Shown: positions 8,215 to 16,003 of the stretch, piece after piece
Numbering within the stretch: position 1 is the first letter of the stretch
How the letters are laid out: each line of letters starts with the position of its first letter
Assembly (NCBI GenBank): GCA_016873635.1
Contig: VGWJ01000023.1
Span: forward strand, 1 to 40,494
Direction: 5' to 3'
Length of the DNA stretch: 40,494 bases
DNA from: Lentisphaerota bacterium
GTDB lineage: Bacteria; Verrucomicrobiota; Kiritimatiellia; UBA8416; VGWJ01
Notes under the pieces: model-generated
Told to the model about the DNA's origin: nothing
What the model saw: only the letters and a program-made list of their open reading frames with translations
Databases searched by the model: none
Made by a program: the position numbers and the translations under genes

Positions 8215-8240
8215 CGGACGGCGAGGCCGCCGTCCCTCCC
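8215..8240 (-). repeat. dispersed palindromic hairpin repeat, copy 3
   Basis: Third copy of the 26-nt element seen at 290-315 and 351-376. On the minus strand it starts GGGAGGGACG and ends CGTCCG, with stem ACGGCG/CGCCGT and loop GCCT. Twenty-two nucleotides upstream on the plus strand, CTGAGAAGTTG (8192-8202) repeats the 11-mer that flanks copy 1, so the element extends beyond the hairpin. It lies in the 163-nt gap between the GH94 and GH38 genes. Confidence 0.7.
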
Positions 8241-8310
8241 AGCCCTGATCTGGTCGGGAAGCGGGAGGGGGGCGCGGGGAACTGAGGCGGAGCGATCGAA
8301 CGGAGGACGC

Positions 8311-11112
8311 GTGAAGAAGACCCGCAAGCATCAGACCATGCACGTGATCAACGCCACGCACTGGGACCGCGAGTGGCTGCTGCCGTTCTCCGGCTACCGT
8401 CACCACCTGCTGCATCACAACGACGCCCTGATCGAGCTGATGGAGCGCGACCCCGCGTACAGGCACTACATGATGGACGGGCAGTCCATCTGCGTGGAGG
8501 ACTACCTGCGCCTGAAGCCGGAAATGGCCGCGCGCCTGCGAAGGCTGGTCCGGGCGGGGCGGATCATGGTGGGGCCCTGGTACACGCTGCCCGACATGCC
8601 GCTGCTGCACGGCGAGGCGGTGGCGCGCAACCTGCTGGTGGGCATCGCGCTGTCCGAGTCCCTGGGCGGCGCCATGCGCGAGGGGTACACCGCCTGCTCC
8701 AACGGCCAGATCGCGCAACTGCCCCAGATATACAACGGGTTCGATATCCGTTCCGCCGTCATCTACAAGGGCATCGCGGACAAGCGCGCGCCGCGCGAAT
8801 TCCGATGGCGGAGCCCGGACGGCTCGGAAGTGCTCACCCTCCACCTGGCCGCGCGGTACGGCCGGACGAATTTCTACTGCATGCTCTACCATGAGGTGGT
8901 CGCGAACGTCATTCACGACACGCCGGACCACAACTGGGAATACGCTTTCACCGAGAACTGGTGCCCCTTCCGCGTGGACGGGCTCCCGCATCACAACCCC
9001 CACAGCTACACGGCCCTCAACGGCGAAGAACGCTGGTATCCCCGGCACTTGCGGCCGTACCTCGCCAAGCTGCGCGAGCAGACGGCGCGCGGCGCGGCCA
9101 CCTCGCACCTGGCCGGCTTCAACTGCATGGACCACACGCTGCCGTTCCCGGCCACCCCGAAGCTGATCGCGGCGGCCACCCGGGTCTTCCCCGACCTCGT
9201 CGTCAAGGACAGCGCGCTGCCGGAGTACTTCGCCGGCGTCCGCCGTGAGGCAGGCGCCAACCTGCCCGTCCACGCGGGCGAACTGCGCGACCCCAAGATC
9301 GTCCCGCAGGACCGCGAGCTGTGGTGGCCGACGCTGTCCGCGCGGATGAACGTGAAGACCGCCAACCGCGTCGCGGAGCACTGGCTGATCGACGCCGCCG
9401 AGCCCGCCGGGGCCTGGGCCTGGCTGAAAGGCGCGGAGTACCCGGCCGCCTCGCTGGCCGAAGCCTGGAAGCTGCTGCTGGCCTGCCACGCGCACGACTC
9501 CATCGACGGCTGCGGCATGGACAAGGTCGCCCGCGACATCCTCGAGCGCCTCGCCGACGTGCAGGCCATGAGCGAGGGAATGGTGGACGACGCCTGCCGC
9601 CACCTCATCCGTCCCGCCCTCACGGCGACCCGCGCCATGGGGAAGGAACCCGAGCCGCACATCGCCATCTTCAATCTGGACACCCGGTCCCGCGGCGGAT
9701 TCTGCGGCATGGAAATTGATCTGCCCGGCGCGAAGCCGGCGGCCCTCCGCCTGGTCGCCGCGGCGGGCCGGGAGATCGCCCCGCACCTGCGGGTCCTGTT
9801 CGAAGGCGACGCGGAACTTCACTCCGTCGTGGGCCGCCCCTTCCATGGTCATCGCTGCCGCATCCAGTTCGAGGCGCCGGAGATCGCGCCGCTGAGCTGG
9901 CTGGCCTTGAAGGTCGTGCCGGCCGCGACCGCGCCGAAACCCGCGGCGCCGCTCGTTCGCGACGGTCGCGTGCTGGAAAACGATTTCCTCAGGGCGGTCG
10001 TGCGCGAGGACGGACGGATTGACCTGGCCGACAAGGCGACCGGCGCCGCCTACGAAGGGCTGCACTACTTCGAGGACGTGGGCGACGCCGGCGATCCGTG
10101 GCATTTCAAGCCGGCCGGCGCGACGGTCACGGCTTCCGGGCCGGCGGAAATCAGGGTTGTGGAAGACACCCCCTGGCGCGCCGCGATCGAGGTCAAGGTG
10201 AGCCTGACGTTGCCGGCGGATCGCCTGGCGACGGAAAAGGAGGGCGCGGCGGCGGAGCGCCGGGTGCCGATCGTCTCGCGCTTCTCGCTGACCCGCTCCG
10301 GCCGCCGCCTGGACGTGGAGACCGCCATCGACAACACCAGCCGCAACCACCGCCTGCGCGTCTGCTTCCCGACCGGCATCGCGACCGAGACCACGTATGC
10401 GGGCGGCCAGTTCAGCGTGGACGAGCGGCCGACCAGGCAGCCGGACATGTCCGCGTGGATCGAGAAGGTGGACGGCTATCCCAACTTCGGCTTTGCCGGC
10501 CTGTCGGACGGCCGGCGCGGCCTGGCGATCCTCAACATCGGATTGCCCGAGTACTTCGTGACGGGCGCCGGCGGCGATATCCTGACCCTGACGCTGCTGC
10601 GGACCATGCGGCTCAAGCGCCGGCCGGCGCCCGTCGGGGAAGACTATGCGATAGGCCTGCAGCAGTTGGGTCCCCAGGCGGTGCGCTACGCGCTCTATCC
10701 GCACGCCGGCGGATGGCGGGAGGGCAGGCTGTGGCAGGCCTACCGCGATTTCTCCCGCCCGCTGGTCTGCTGCGAGGTGATCGGCGCCGTGCGCACGGGC
10801 GGACCGGGCATGCTGGCGCTGGAGGCGGAGGACCTGGAGGTGGCCTGCGTGAAGAAGGCCGAGCGCGGAAACGCGCTGGTCGTGCGCGTCTGGAATCCGG
10901 CGGGCGCGCCGCGGCAGGGCAGGCTCGCGCTGGGGCGCCCGTTCAAGGCGGTGGTCACGGCCAACCTGAACGAGGAGCCGCGGCCCGACGCGTCCGTGCG
11001 GCTGCGCGCCTCCGGCCGCACGGCGCGCTTTACAGTGGCGGCGGGAAGGATTATCACCCTGCTGTTCCGTTTCGCGCGGGAGAGCCGGTCAAGGGCGTCA
11101 CGGGTCGCCTGA
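8311..11112 (+). CDS. GH38 family alpha-mannosidase-like protein with Cys at the nucleophile position
   Basis: A 933-residue protein of glycoside hydrolase family 38 (zinc-dependent alpha-mannosidases, including bacterial mannosylglycerate hydrolase). The GTG start follows GGAGGA at 8302-8307; ATG 8338 is an alternative. The metal site is visible: His17 and Asp19 in HWDREW, and His395 in HAHDSIDGCGMDKV. A likely acid/base Asp274 sits in NCMDHTLPFP. The segment that normally reads Asp-x-Phe-Gly before QxPQI reads ACSNGQIAQLPQI, placing Cys129 where the catalytic Asp and fourth zinc ligand should be. Spacings (17 to 129 to 395) match those of Golgi mannosidase II (His90, Asp204, His471). The C-terminal beta domains are complete. 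No signal peptide, so it is cytoplasmic. It could be inactive, use Cys as nucleophile, or bind only. Confidence 0.85.
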   Translation: MKKTRKHQTMHVINATHWDREWLLPFSGYRHHLLHHNDALIELMERDPAYRHYMMDGQSICVEDYLRLKPEMAARLRRLVRAGRIMVGPWYTLPDMPLLHGEAVARNLLVGIALSESLGGAMREGYTACSNGQIAQLPQIYNGFDIRSAVIYKGIADKRAPREFRWRSPDGSEVLTLHLAARYGRTNFYCMLYHEVVANVIHDTPDHNWEYAFTENWCPFRVDGLPHHNPHSYTALNGEERWYPRHLRPYLAKLREQTARGAATSHLAGFNCMDHTLPFPATPKLIAAATRVFPDLVVKDSALPEYFAGVRREAGANLPVHAGELRDPKIVPQDRELWWPTLSARMNVKTANRVAEHWLIDAAEPAGAWAWLKGAEYPAASLAEAWKLLLACHAHDSIDGCGMDKVARDILERLADVQAMSEGMVDDACRHLIRPALTATRAMGKEPEPHIAIFNLDTRSRGGFCGMEIDLPGAKPAALRLVAAAGREIAPHLRVLFEGDAELHSVVGRPFHGHRCRIQFEAPEIAPLSWLALKVVPAATAPKPAAPLVRDGRVLENDFLRAVVREDGRIDLADKATGAAYEGLHYFEDVGDAGDPWHFKPAGATVTASGPAEIRVVEDTPWRAAIEVKVSLTLPADRLATEKEGAAAERRVPIVSRFSLTRSGRRLDVETAIDNTSRNHRLRVCFPTGIATETTYAGGQFSVDERPTRQPDMSAWIEKVDGYPNFGFAGLSDGRRGLAILNIGLPEYFVTGAGGDILTLTLLRTMRLKRRPAPVGEDYAIGLQQLGPQAVRYALYPHAGGWREGRLWQAYRDFSRPLVCCEVIGAVRTGGPGMLALEAEDLEVACVKKAERGNALVVRVWNPAGAPRQGRLALGRPFKAVVTANLNEEPRPDASVRLRASGRTARFTVAAGRIITLLFRFARESRSRASRVA

Positions 11113-11169
11113 CTCCACGCCGGGAGTCACGGGCCGGGGGGAAGAAGCAGGAAAACGAAAGGACGGGAA

Positions 11170-12417
11170 ATGGCGCGCAAGTACGACGTAATGGTGGCGG
11201 GGCATCTGTGTTTCGACGTGATACCGAGTTTCCCGGACACGGGCGCGCGCAGCATCGGCGAGCTGCTGCGGCCGGGCAAGCTGGTGCACGTGGACGACGC
11301 GGCGATGAGCACGGGCGGGCCGGTCTCCAATACCGGCATCGCCCTGAAGATCCTGGGCAGCAAGGTGGTCTTCGCCGCGCGCGTGGGGGCGGACGACTTC
11401 GGCCGCATGACCATGGCGCGCCTGCGCAAGAGCGGCAACGCGGACGGCGTCAGCGTCATGAACGGGGCTTCCAGCTCCTACACGATCGCCCTCTCGCCGC
11501 CCGGCATCGACCGCATTTTCCTGCACAACCCCGGAACGAACGACGCATTCTGCGCGAAGGACCTGAAGCCGCGGCTGATCGAGCAGTGCCGGCACTTCCA
11601 CTTCGGCTACCCGCCGCTCATGCGCGGCATGTACGCCAACGAGGGACGCGAGCTGCGGAAGGTCTTCAAGATCGCCAAGGCGGCGGGCGCCACGACGTCG
11701 TGCGACATGGCGCTGCCCGATCCGGCGTCGTCCTCGGGCAGGGCGCCCTGGAAGAAGATCCTGACCAGGATCCTGCCGTACGTGGACATCTTCCTGCCGT
11801 CGGTGGAGGAGATGTTCTTCATGCTCGAGCGCCCGGCTTTTCTCAGGATGAAGGCCAGGCACGTGCACACGGACCTGCTGGATGTCCTGCGGGCCGAGGA
11901 CTACTCGCGGCTGTCGGGCAAGCTGCTGGAGCTGGGCGCGAAGATGACCTCGCTGAAGGCCGGCCGCCGCGGTTTCTATCTCCGGACCCGGGAGCAGGGC
12001 GCCTTCGGCGGGCTGGGCGCCGCGCGGCCCGGCAACCCGGCAAACTGGTCCGAGCGCGAGCTGTGGTGCCCGACCTTCCTGTGCCGGAAGGTGGCCAGCG
12101 CGACCGGTTCGGGCGACTCGGCCGTGGCCGGCTTTCTGCACGCCTATCTCAATGGCCTCGACCCGGAGCCGTGCCTGAAGGTTGCCAACTGTCTCGGGTG
12201 GCAGAACATCCAGGTCCTGGACGCGGTCAGCGGCATTCACGACTGGGAGGAGACGCAGGCGTATCTGCGGCGGAACATGCCGTTCGAGGAGCTGGCGCTG
12301 GAGAAGGCGCCGGGCTGGAGCTGGGACGGGAAGTTCAAGCTGTGGCACGGCCCGCGCGACAAGGGGGCGCCGCGGGCTGGAAGGAAAGGGATCGGGTTCT
12401 TGCGCGAGAGCGCGTAA
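11170..12417 (+). CDS. PfkB-family sugar kinase
   Basis: A carbohydrate kinase of the ribokinase/PfkB superfamily. The N-terminal signature region is MARKYDVMVAGHLCFDVIP, with the glycine-rich substrate loop STGGPVSNTGIALKILG. The ATP/anion-hole motif SATGSGDSAVAGF carries the catalytic base Asp316 (GSGD in place of the commoner GAGD). At 415 residues it is longer than typical members (about 300-330); the extra length is spread through the middle (FLRMKARHVHTDLLD region) and a charged C-terminal tail ending in GKFKLWHGPRDKG. It begins 57 nt after the GH38 gene, with AAAGGACGGG before the ATG. In context it would phosphorylate the sugar freed by the two glycoside enzymes. The sugar is unknown. 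Confidence 0.82.
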   Translation: MARKYDVMVAGHLCFDVIPSFPDTGARSIGELLRPGKLVHVDDAAMSTGGPVSNTGIALKILGSKVVFAARVGADDFGRMTMARLRKSGNADGVSVMNGASSSYTIALSPPGIDRIFLHNPGTNDAFCAKDLKPRLIEQCRHFHFGYPPLMRGMYANEGRELRKVFKIAKAAGATTSCDMALPDPASSSGRAPWKKILTRILPYVDIFLPSVEEMFFMLERPAFLRMKARHVHTDLLDVLRAEDYSRLSGKLLELGAKMTSLKAGRRGFYLRTREQGAFGGLGAARPGNPANWSERELWCPTFLCRKVASATGSGDSAVAGFLHAYLNGLDPEPCLKVANCLGWQNIQVLDAVSGIHDWEETQAYLRRNMPFEELALEKAPGWSWDGKFKLWHGPRDKGAPRAGRKGIGFLRESA

Positions 12418-12436
12418 CCACGGGGAGGCGGACGAA

Positions 12437-12811
12437 ATGAGCCAAAGCGCGGGCAGAAAAAAGGCACGGATGCTTGCCGGCGCGGCGCTGGCCTTGATCG
12501 CCGCGGCCCTGTTGCCGGCGTGCGAGCTGCTGGACATGGTGCAGGGCGACGCCGCGCGTTTCGTGGTCGAGAACGGCGGCGGCATGGACGTGGACATCTA
12601 CATGGACAACCGGCTGCTGGGCACGGCGCCGGCGCTGCAGCCGACGACGTGGACGATTCCGACCGGGACGCACATCGTGCGCGGCGACGGTCACGGCACG
12701 CCGCGGCACGACTACAACCCCGGGCCGGTCACGTTCGAGGCGCACAGCGGCGAGGAGTGGCACTGGCACATCGGGGACTTCACGGGCAAGCCGTACCTGG
12801 ACGTGTACTAG
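12437..12811 (+). CDS. small predicted lipoprotein
   Basis: A 124-residue protein with a signal sequence (KKARMLAGAALALIAAALL) ending in a lipobox-like LPAC, so the cysteine near residue 33 is probably lipidated and the protein anchored in the periplasm or outer membrane. The mature part is beta-rich, with FVVENGGGMDVDIYMDNRLLG followed by a tryptophan/histidine-rich end (EEWHWHIGDF). The pattern of a short variable domain with a Gly-Thr-Ala-Pro surface turn resembles PEGA-like or carboxypeptidase-regulatory-like small beta domains, but I do not recognise a family. It starts 19 nt after the PfkB gene with GGAGGCGG upstream, so it is probably the last gene of that operon. Function unknown. Confidence 0.7.
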   Translation: MSQSAGRKKARMLAGAALALIAAALLPACELLDMVQGDAARFVVENGGGMDVDIYMDNRLLGTAPALQPTTWTIPTGTHIVRGDGHGTPRHDYNPGPVTFEAHSGEEWHWHIGDFTGKPYLDVY

Positions 12812-12814
12812 CCG

Positions 12815-12934
12815 TCCCCGCGGGCTCGCGAGCAGGCGGTCGCGGCGGGCCTTTTGCTCGGCCACGCCGCGGTTCACGCGCGGCATCAGCTCTTCGCGGG
12901 TGAACCACCGCTTGCGCCGGCGCGGGGCGTGTGC
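12815..12934 (-). pseudogene. possible gene remnant, N-terminal fragment
   Basis: On the minus strand an ATG at 12932-12934 opens a frame of about 40 residues beginning MAHAPRRRKRWFTREELMPR and continuing NRGVAEQKARRDRLLAS. The composition looks like a genuine protein start, but the frame then runs into the antisense of the lipoprotein gene, where it becomes arginine-rich noise with no natural end. It may be the stub of a gene deleted here, or a chance frame. It overlaps the promoter of the EF-G-like gene. Low confidence. Confidence 0.25.
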
Positions 12935-12940
12935 CATAAT
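12912..12940 (+). promoter_or_regulatory. promoter of the EF-G-like gene, extended -10
   Basis: TTGCGC (12912-12917), a 17-nt spacer and CATAAT (12935-12940) with TG at 12932-12933 give an extended -10 promoter. Transcription would start near 12947, leaving a leader of about 55 nt before the ATG at 13002. Confidence 0.55.
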
Positions 12941-13001
12941 CCCGCGCTCCTTGTTACACCGTAATCCGTTCGGCGGAAGAAGCGCACAGGAAGAGGCCAC
13001 G

Positions 13002-15029
13002 ATGAAAGATATTGCCCCTGACAGCCTGAAGAACGTCGTCGTCATGGGACATACCGGCAGCGGAAAGACTTCGCTGGTTGACGCCGTTCTTTTCAAGTTG
13101 GGATTGAACGACCGTCTCGGTTCCGTCGACAAGGGCAGCAGCGCGGCCGACTACACGGACGAGGAGCGGGCCCGGAAGATCACGATCTTCGCCAAGCCCT
13201 TTTCCGGCGTGTACACGGCCTCTTCCGGCCGTCAGACCGGGCTGGTGCTCATTGACACGCCCGGCTACCAGGACTTCTTCGGACAGGTCATTGCCGCGTC
13301 GCGCGCGGCGGAGACGGCCCTGATCACGGTGTCGGCCTCCGCCGGCGTGCAGGTGGGCACGCGCAGCGCGTGGAAATGCGCGGCGGCGCGGGGCCTGGCG
13401 CGCGCGATGGTCGTGACCGGGCTGGACAAGGACAACACGGACTTCAGCCGCGTTGTGGCCGACATCCAGGCCGTGTTCGGCAAGGCGTGCGTCCCGGTGG
13501 TTCTGCCCAGGCCGGGAGGCGGCGTGATCGACGTGCTCGGCGCGTCGGACATTCCCGCCGAGCTGGCCGACCGGGCGGCGGAGATCAGGAACGCCCTCAC
13601 GGAACTGGCGGCGGAGACCGACGACAAGCTCATGGAGAAGTTCTTCGAGGAGGGCTCGCTCCCGGCGGAGGAGCTGGCCGCGGGGCTGGTGCGCGCCGTG
13701 CGCGACGGGGGGCTGGTGCCGATCTTCGCCTGCCTGCCGCTGCGGGACGCGGGCATTACGGAACTGCTGGACGGGATTGCCCGCCTGGCCCCCTCGCCGC
13801 TGGAGAGGGAAGTCCGGGACGCCGCCGGCAAGCCGGTCGCCACGGACGCGTCCGGTTTTTTCGTGGGCCTGGTGTGGCGCACGGTCAACGACCCGTTCGT
13901 GGGCCAGATCGTGTTCGTGCGCGTGCTGGGCGGCACGCTGGCGAGCGATTCCGAGATCATGAACGCCTCGCGCGGCGAGAAGGAGCGCATCGGCGCGCTG
14001 CTGCAGGTCAACGGCAAGAAGCAGGATCCGGTGGCCGCCGCGACGCCGGGCGATATCGTGGCCATACCGAAGCTGAAGGTCACGAAGGTGGGCGACACCC
14101 TCTGCGCGACCGGGCACGCGGCGGTTCTGCCGCCCATCGTCTTTCCGCGCCCCGTGATGCTGCAGGCCGTGCGGGCCAAGACGCAGGCCGACGAGGACAA
14201 GATCGGGACCGCGCTGGCGCGGGTGGCCGAGGAAGACCCCACGCTCGTGGTGCAGCGCAACACCGAGACCCGCGAGATCGTGCTGGCCGGCCTGGGCGAC
14301 GTGCACATGGACGTGGCCGCCAACCTGATGAAAAACCGCAGCGGCGTCGACGTGATCATGGAAACGCCGAAGGTGCCCTACCGCGAGACGGTCACCGCCA
14401 CGGGCGAAGGGCATTACAAGCACAAGAAGCAGTCCGGCGGGCGCGGCCAGTACGGCGAAGTCTACCTGCGCGTGGAGCCCAGGCGCCCCGACGAGGAGGA
14501 ATGGTTCATCGACGCCATCGTCGGCGGCGTGATTCCCGGCAACTTCCTGCCCGCCATTCAGAAGGGCCTCGTGGACGGCATGAAGTCCGGCGCGGTGGCG
14601 GGCTACCCCGTGACCGACGTGAAGGTGACGGTCTACGACGGGTCGTATCACGAGGTGGATTCCTCGGAAATCGCGTTCAAGATCGCCGGCGCGCGGGCGT
14701 TCAAGGACGGCATGTCCAAGGCCCGGCCGGTGCTGCTGGAGCCGATCATGAGCGTGAAGGTCTCGATTCCCGAGCAGTACATGGGCGACATCAACGGCGA
14801 CCTGAACCAGCGGCGCGGGCGCATTCTGGGCATGGACAACGCGGACGGCATGCAGGTCATCACCGCCGACGTGCCGCAGGCCGAGCTTTTCCGGTACGCG
14901 GCCGAGCTGCGCAGCATGACCGGCGGCCAGGGCACCTTCGAGATGGAGTTCAGCCGCTACGAGCAGGTTCCCTCCAACGTGGCGCAGAAGATCATCGCCG
15001 CCGCGGTGAAGGAAAAGGAAGAGGAATAG
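13002..15029 (+). CDS. elongation factor G-like GTPase (EF-G paralogue)
   Basis: A 675-residue translational GTPase related to EF-G. Domain order is complete: G domain (P-loop GHTGSGKTSL at 16-25, switch II DTPGYQDF), domain II, domain III, domain IV (GGVIPGNFLPAIQKGLVDGM, KVTVYDGSYHEVDSSEIAFK) and domain V (RRGRILGMDNADG, RSMTGGQGTFEMEF). Features separating it from canonical FusA: the switch-II His is Tyr (DTPGY), the P-loop lacks the Asp-Ala of GHIDAGKT, and the guanine-specificity NKxD motif reads TGLD. These are the marks of the EF-G-like/EF-G2 subgroup, whose members are reported not to replace EF-G fully. The start ATG 13002 is preceded by GGAAGAGG. Its role could be ribosome rescue or back-up translocation; canonical fusA should lie elsewhere. 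Confidence 0.87.
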   Translation: MKDIAPDSLKNVVVMGHTGSGKTSLVDAVLFKLGLNDRLGSVDKGSSAADYTDEERARKITIFAKPFSGVYTASSGRQTGLVLIDTPGYQDFFGQVIAASRAAETALITVSASAGVQVGTRSAWKCAAARGLARAMVVTGLDKDNTDFSRVVADIQAVFGKACVPVVLPRPGGGVIDVLGASDIPAELADRAAEIRNALTELAAETDDKLMEKFFEEGSLPAEELAAGLVRAVRDGGLVPIFACLPLRDAGITELLDGIARLAPSPLEREVRDAAGKPVATDASGFFVGLVWRTVNDPFVGQIVFVRVLGGTLASDSEIMNASRGEKERIGALLQVNGKKQDPVAAATPGDIVAIPKLKVTKVGDTLCATGHAAVLPPIVFPRPVMLQAVRAKTQADEDKIGTALARVAEEDPTLVVQRNTETREIVLAGLGDVHMDVAANLMKNRSGVDVIMETPKVPYRETVTATGEGHYKHKKQSGGRGQYGEVYLRVEPRRPDEEEWFIDAIVGGVIPGNFLPAIQKGLVDGMKSGAVAGYPVTDVKVTVYDGSYHEVDSSEIAFKIAGARAFKDGMSKARPVLLEPIMSVKVSIPEQYMGDINGDLNQRRGRILGMDNADGMQVITADVPQAELFRYAAELRSMTGGQGTFEMEFSRYEQVPSNVAQKIIAAAVKEKEEE

Positions 15030-15049
15030 CCCCCTTGACGCGGCGGGCA

Positions 15050-16003
15050 ATGCCTGGCGCCATGGCGGACGGGACGACGGCGGACGTGAGTCTGCGCGAG
15101 GCGCGCTCGGTTCTGAGGGCCTGCCGGCTGTGTCCCCGCTGCTGCGGGGCCGACCGCCTGTCCGGGCAGAAGGGTTTCTGCGGGGCGGGGGACGCGCCGC
15201 GGGTGTTCCGCCGCGGGCCGCACCACGGCGAGGAGCCGCCGCTGTCGGGCACGCGCGGGTCGGGAACGGTCTTTTTCAGCCGCTGCACGCTCGCCTGCCT
15301 GTATTGCCAGAACTTCCCCTGGAGCCAGGAAGGGCGCGGCGCGGACTGGCCGCCGGGGCGGCTGGCGGAGACGCTGCGGGAGCTGCGGCGCGCCGGCTGC
15401 CACAACTGGAACATGGTGTCGCCGACGCCGTGGCTGCCCTGGATCGTGGAAGCGCTGGAGGCCGCAAAGCGGGATGGACCTGGGCTGCCGGTTGTCTATA
15501 ATACGAGCGGTTTTGAAAGGCCTCAGGTCCTGCGCGCGCTGGCGGGCACGGTGGACGTGTATCTGACGGATCTGCGCTATGCGCGCGCCGCGTCCGCGGC
15601 GGAGGGCTCCGGCTTCGGCGGCTACGCGGAGACGGCGCGCGAGGCCCTGCGCGTGATGTGGGCGCAGGCCGGCCCGCTGCGCACCGACGCGGACGGCATC
15701 GCGACGGGCGGCACGATCTGCCGCCTGCTGGTGCTGCCCAACCGCGCGGATGAAGCGGTGGCGAACCTGGAATGGATCGCCGCGACGGTGGGCACGGAGC
15801 TGGCCGTGAGCGTGATGGCGCAGTACGTGCCGGCCCACAGGGCGGCGGCGACGCCGTCGTGGGAGCGGCCCGTGACGCGCGAGGAATACGGCCGGGTGTG
15901 CGACGCGGCCGAACGCCTGGGCTTTGACAACGGCTGGATACAGGACTTCGGGCGGCGGACGCCGGACGAACTGGTCGGGTACAGGATGCGGGAGGATACA
16001 TGA
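15050..16003 (+). CDS. PflX-like radical SAM protein (COG1313-type)
   Basis: A radical SAM protein of about 317 residues related to pyruvate formate-lyase activating enzymes, specifically the uncharacterised PflX group. An N-terminal cysteine cluster (CRLCPRCC ... GQKGFCGAG) precedes HHGEEPPLSGTRGSGTVFFS and the radical SAM motif CTLACLYCQN, whose three cysteines bind the 4Fe-4S cluster. Other conserved segments are NWNMVSPTPW, VVYNTSGFE and VDVYLTDLRYA. The N-terminal cysteines suggest a second metal site. It starts about 20 nt after the EF-G-like gene; ATG 15062 and TTG 15036 are alternative starts as no clear ribosome site is seen. The stop overlaps the yebC start (ATGA), so the two are translationally coupled. 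Substrate unknown. Confidence 0.82.
   Translation: MPGAMADGTTADVSLREARSVLRACRLCPRCCGADRLSGQKGFCGAGDAPRVFRRGPHHGEEPPLSGTRGSGTVFFSRCTLACLYCQNFPWSQEGRGADWPPGRLAETLRELRRAGCHNWNMVSPTPWLPWIVEALEAAKRDGPGLPVVYNTSGFERPQVLRALAGTVDVYLTDLRYARAASAAEGSGFGGYAETAREALRVMWAQAGPLRTDADGIATGGTICRLLVLPNRADEAVANLEWIAATVGTELAVSVMAQYVPAHRAAATPSWERPVTREEYGRVCDAAERLGFDNGWIQDFGRRTPDELVGYRMREDT

Noticed and set aside
8101..10704. Minus-strand open frame of about 870 codons opposite the GH38 gene
   Set aside because: Same reasoning: antisense shadow of a well-supported enzyme.
11113..11160. Hairpin GACTCC/GGAGTC after the GH38 gene as a terminator
   Set aside because: Only six base pairs, no U-run, and the PfkB gene follows closely on the same strand.
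12954..15050. Minus-strand frame of about 700 codons opposite the EF-G-like gene
   Set aside because: His/Val/Arg-rich shadow; the plus strand carries all translational GTPase domains.
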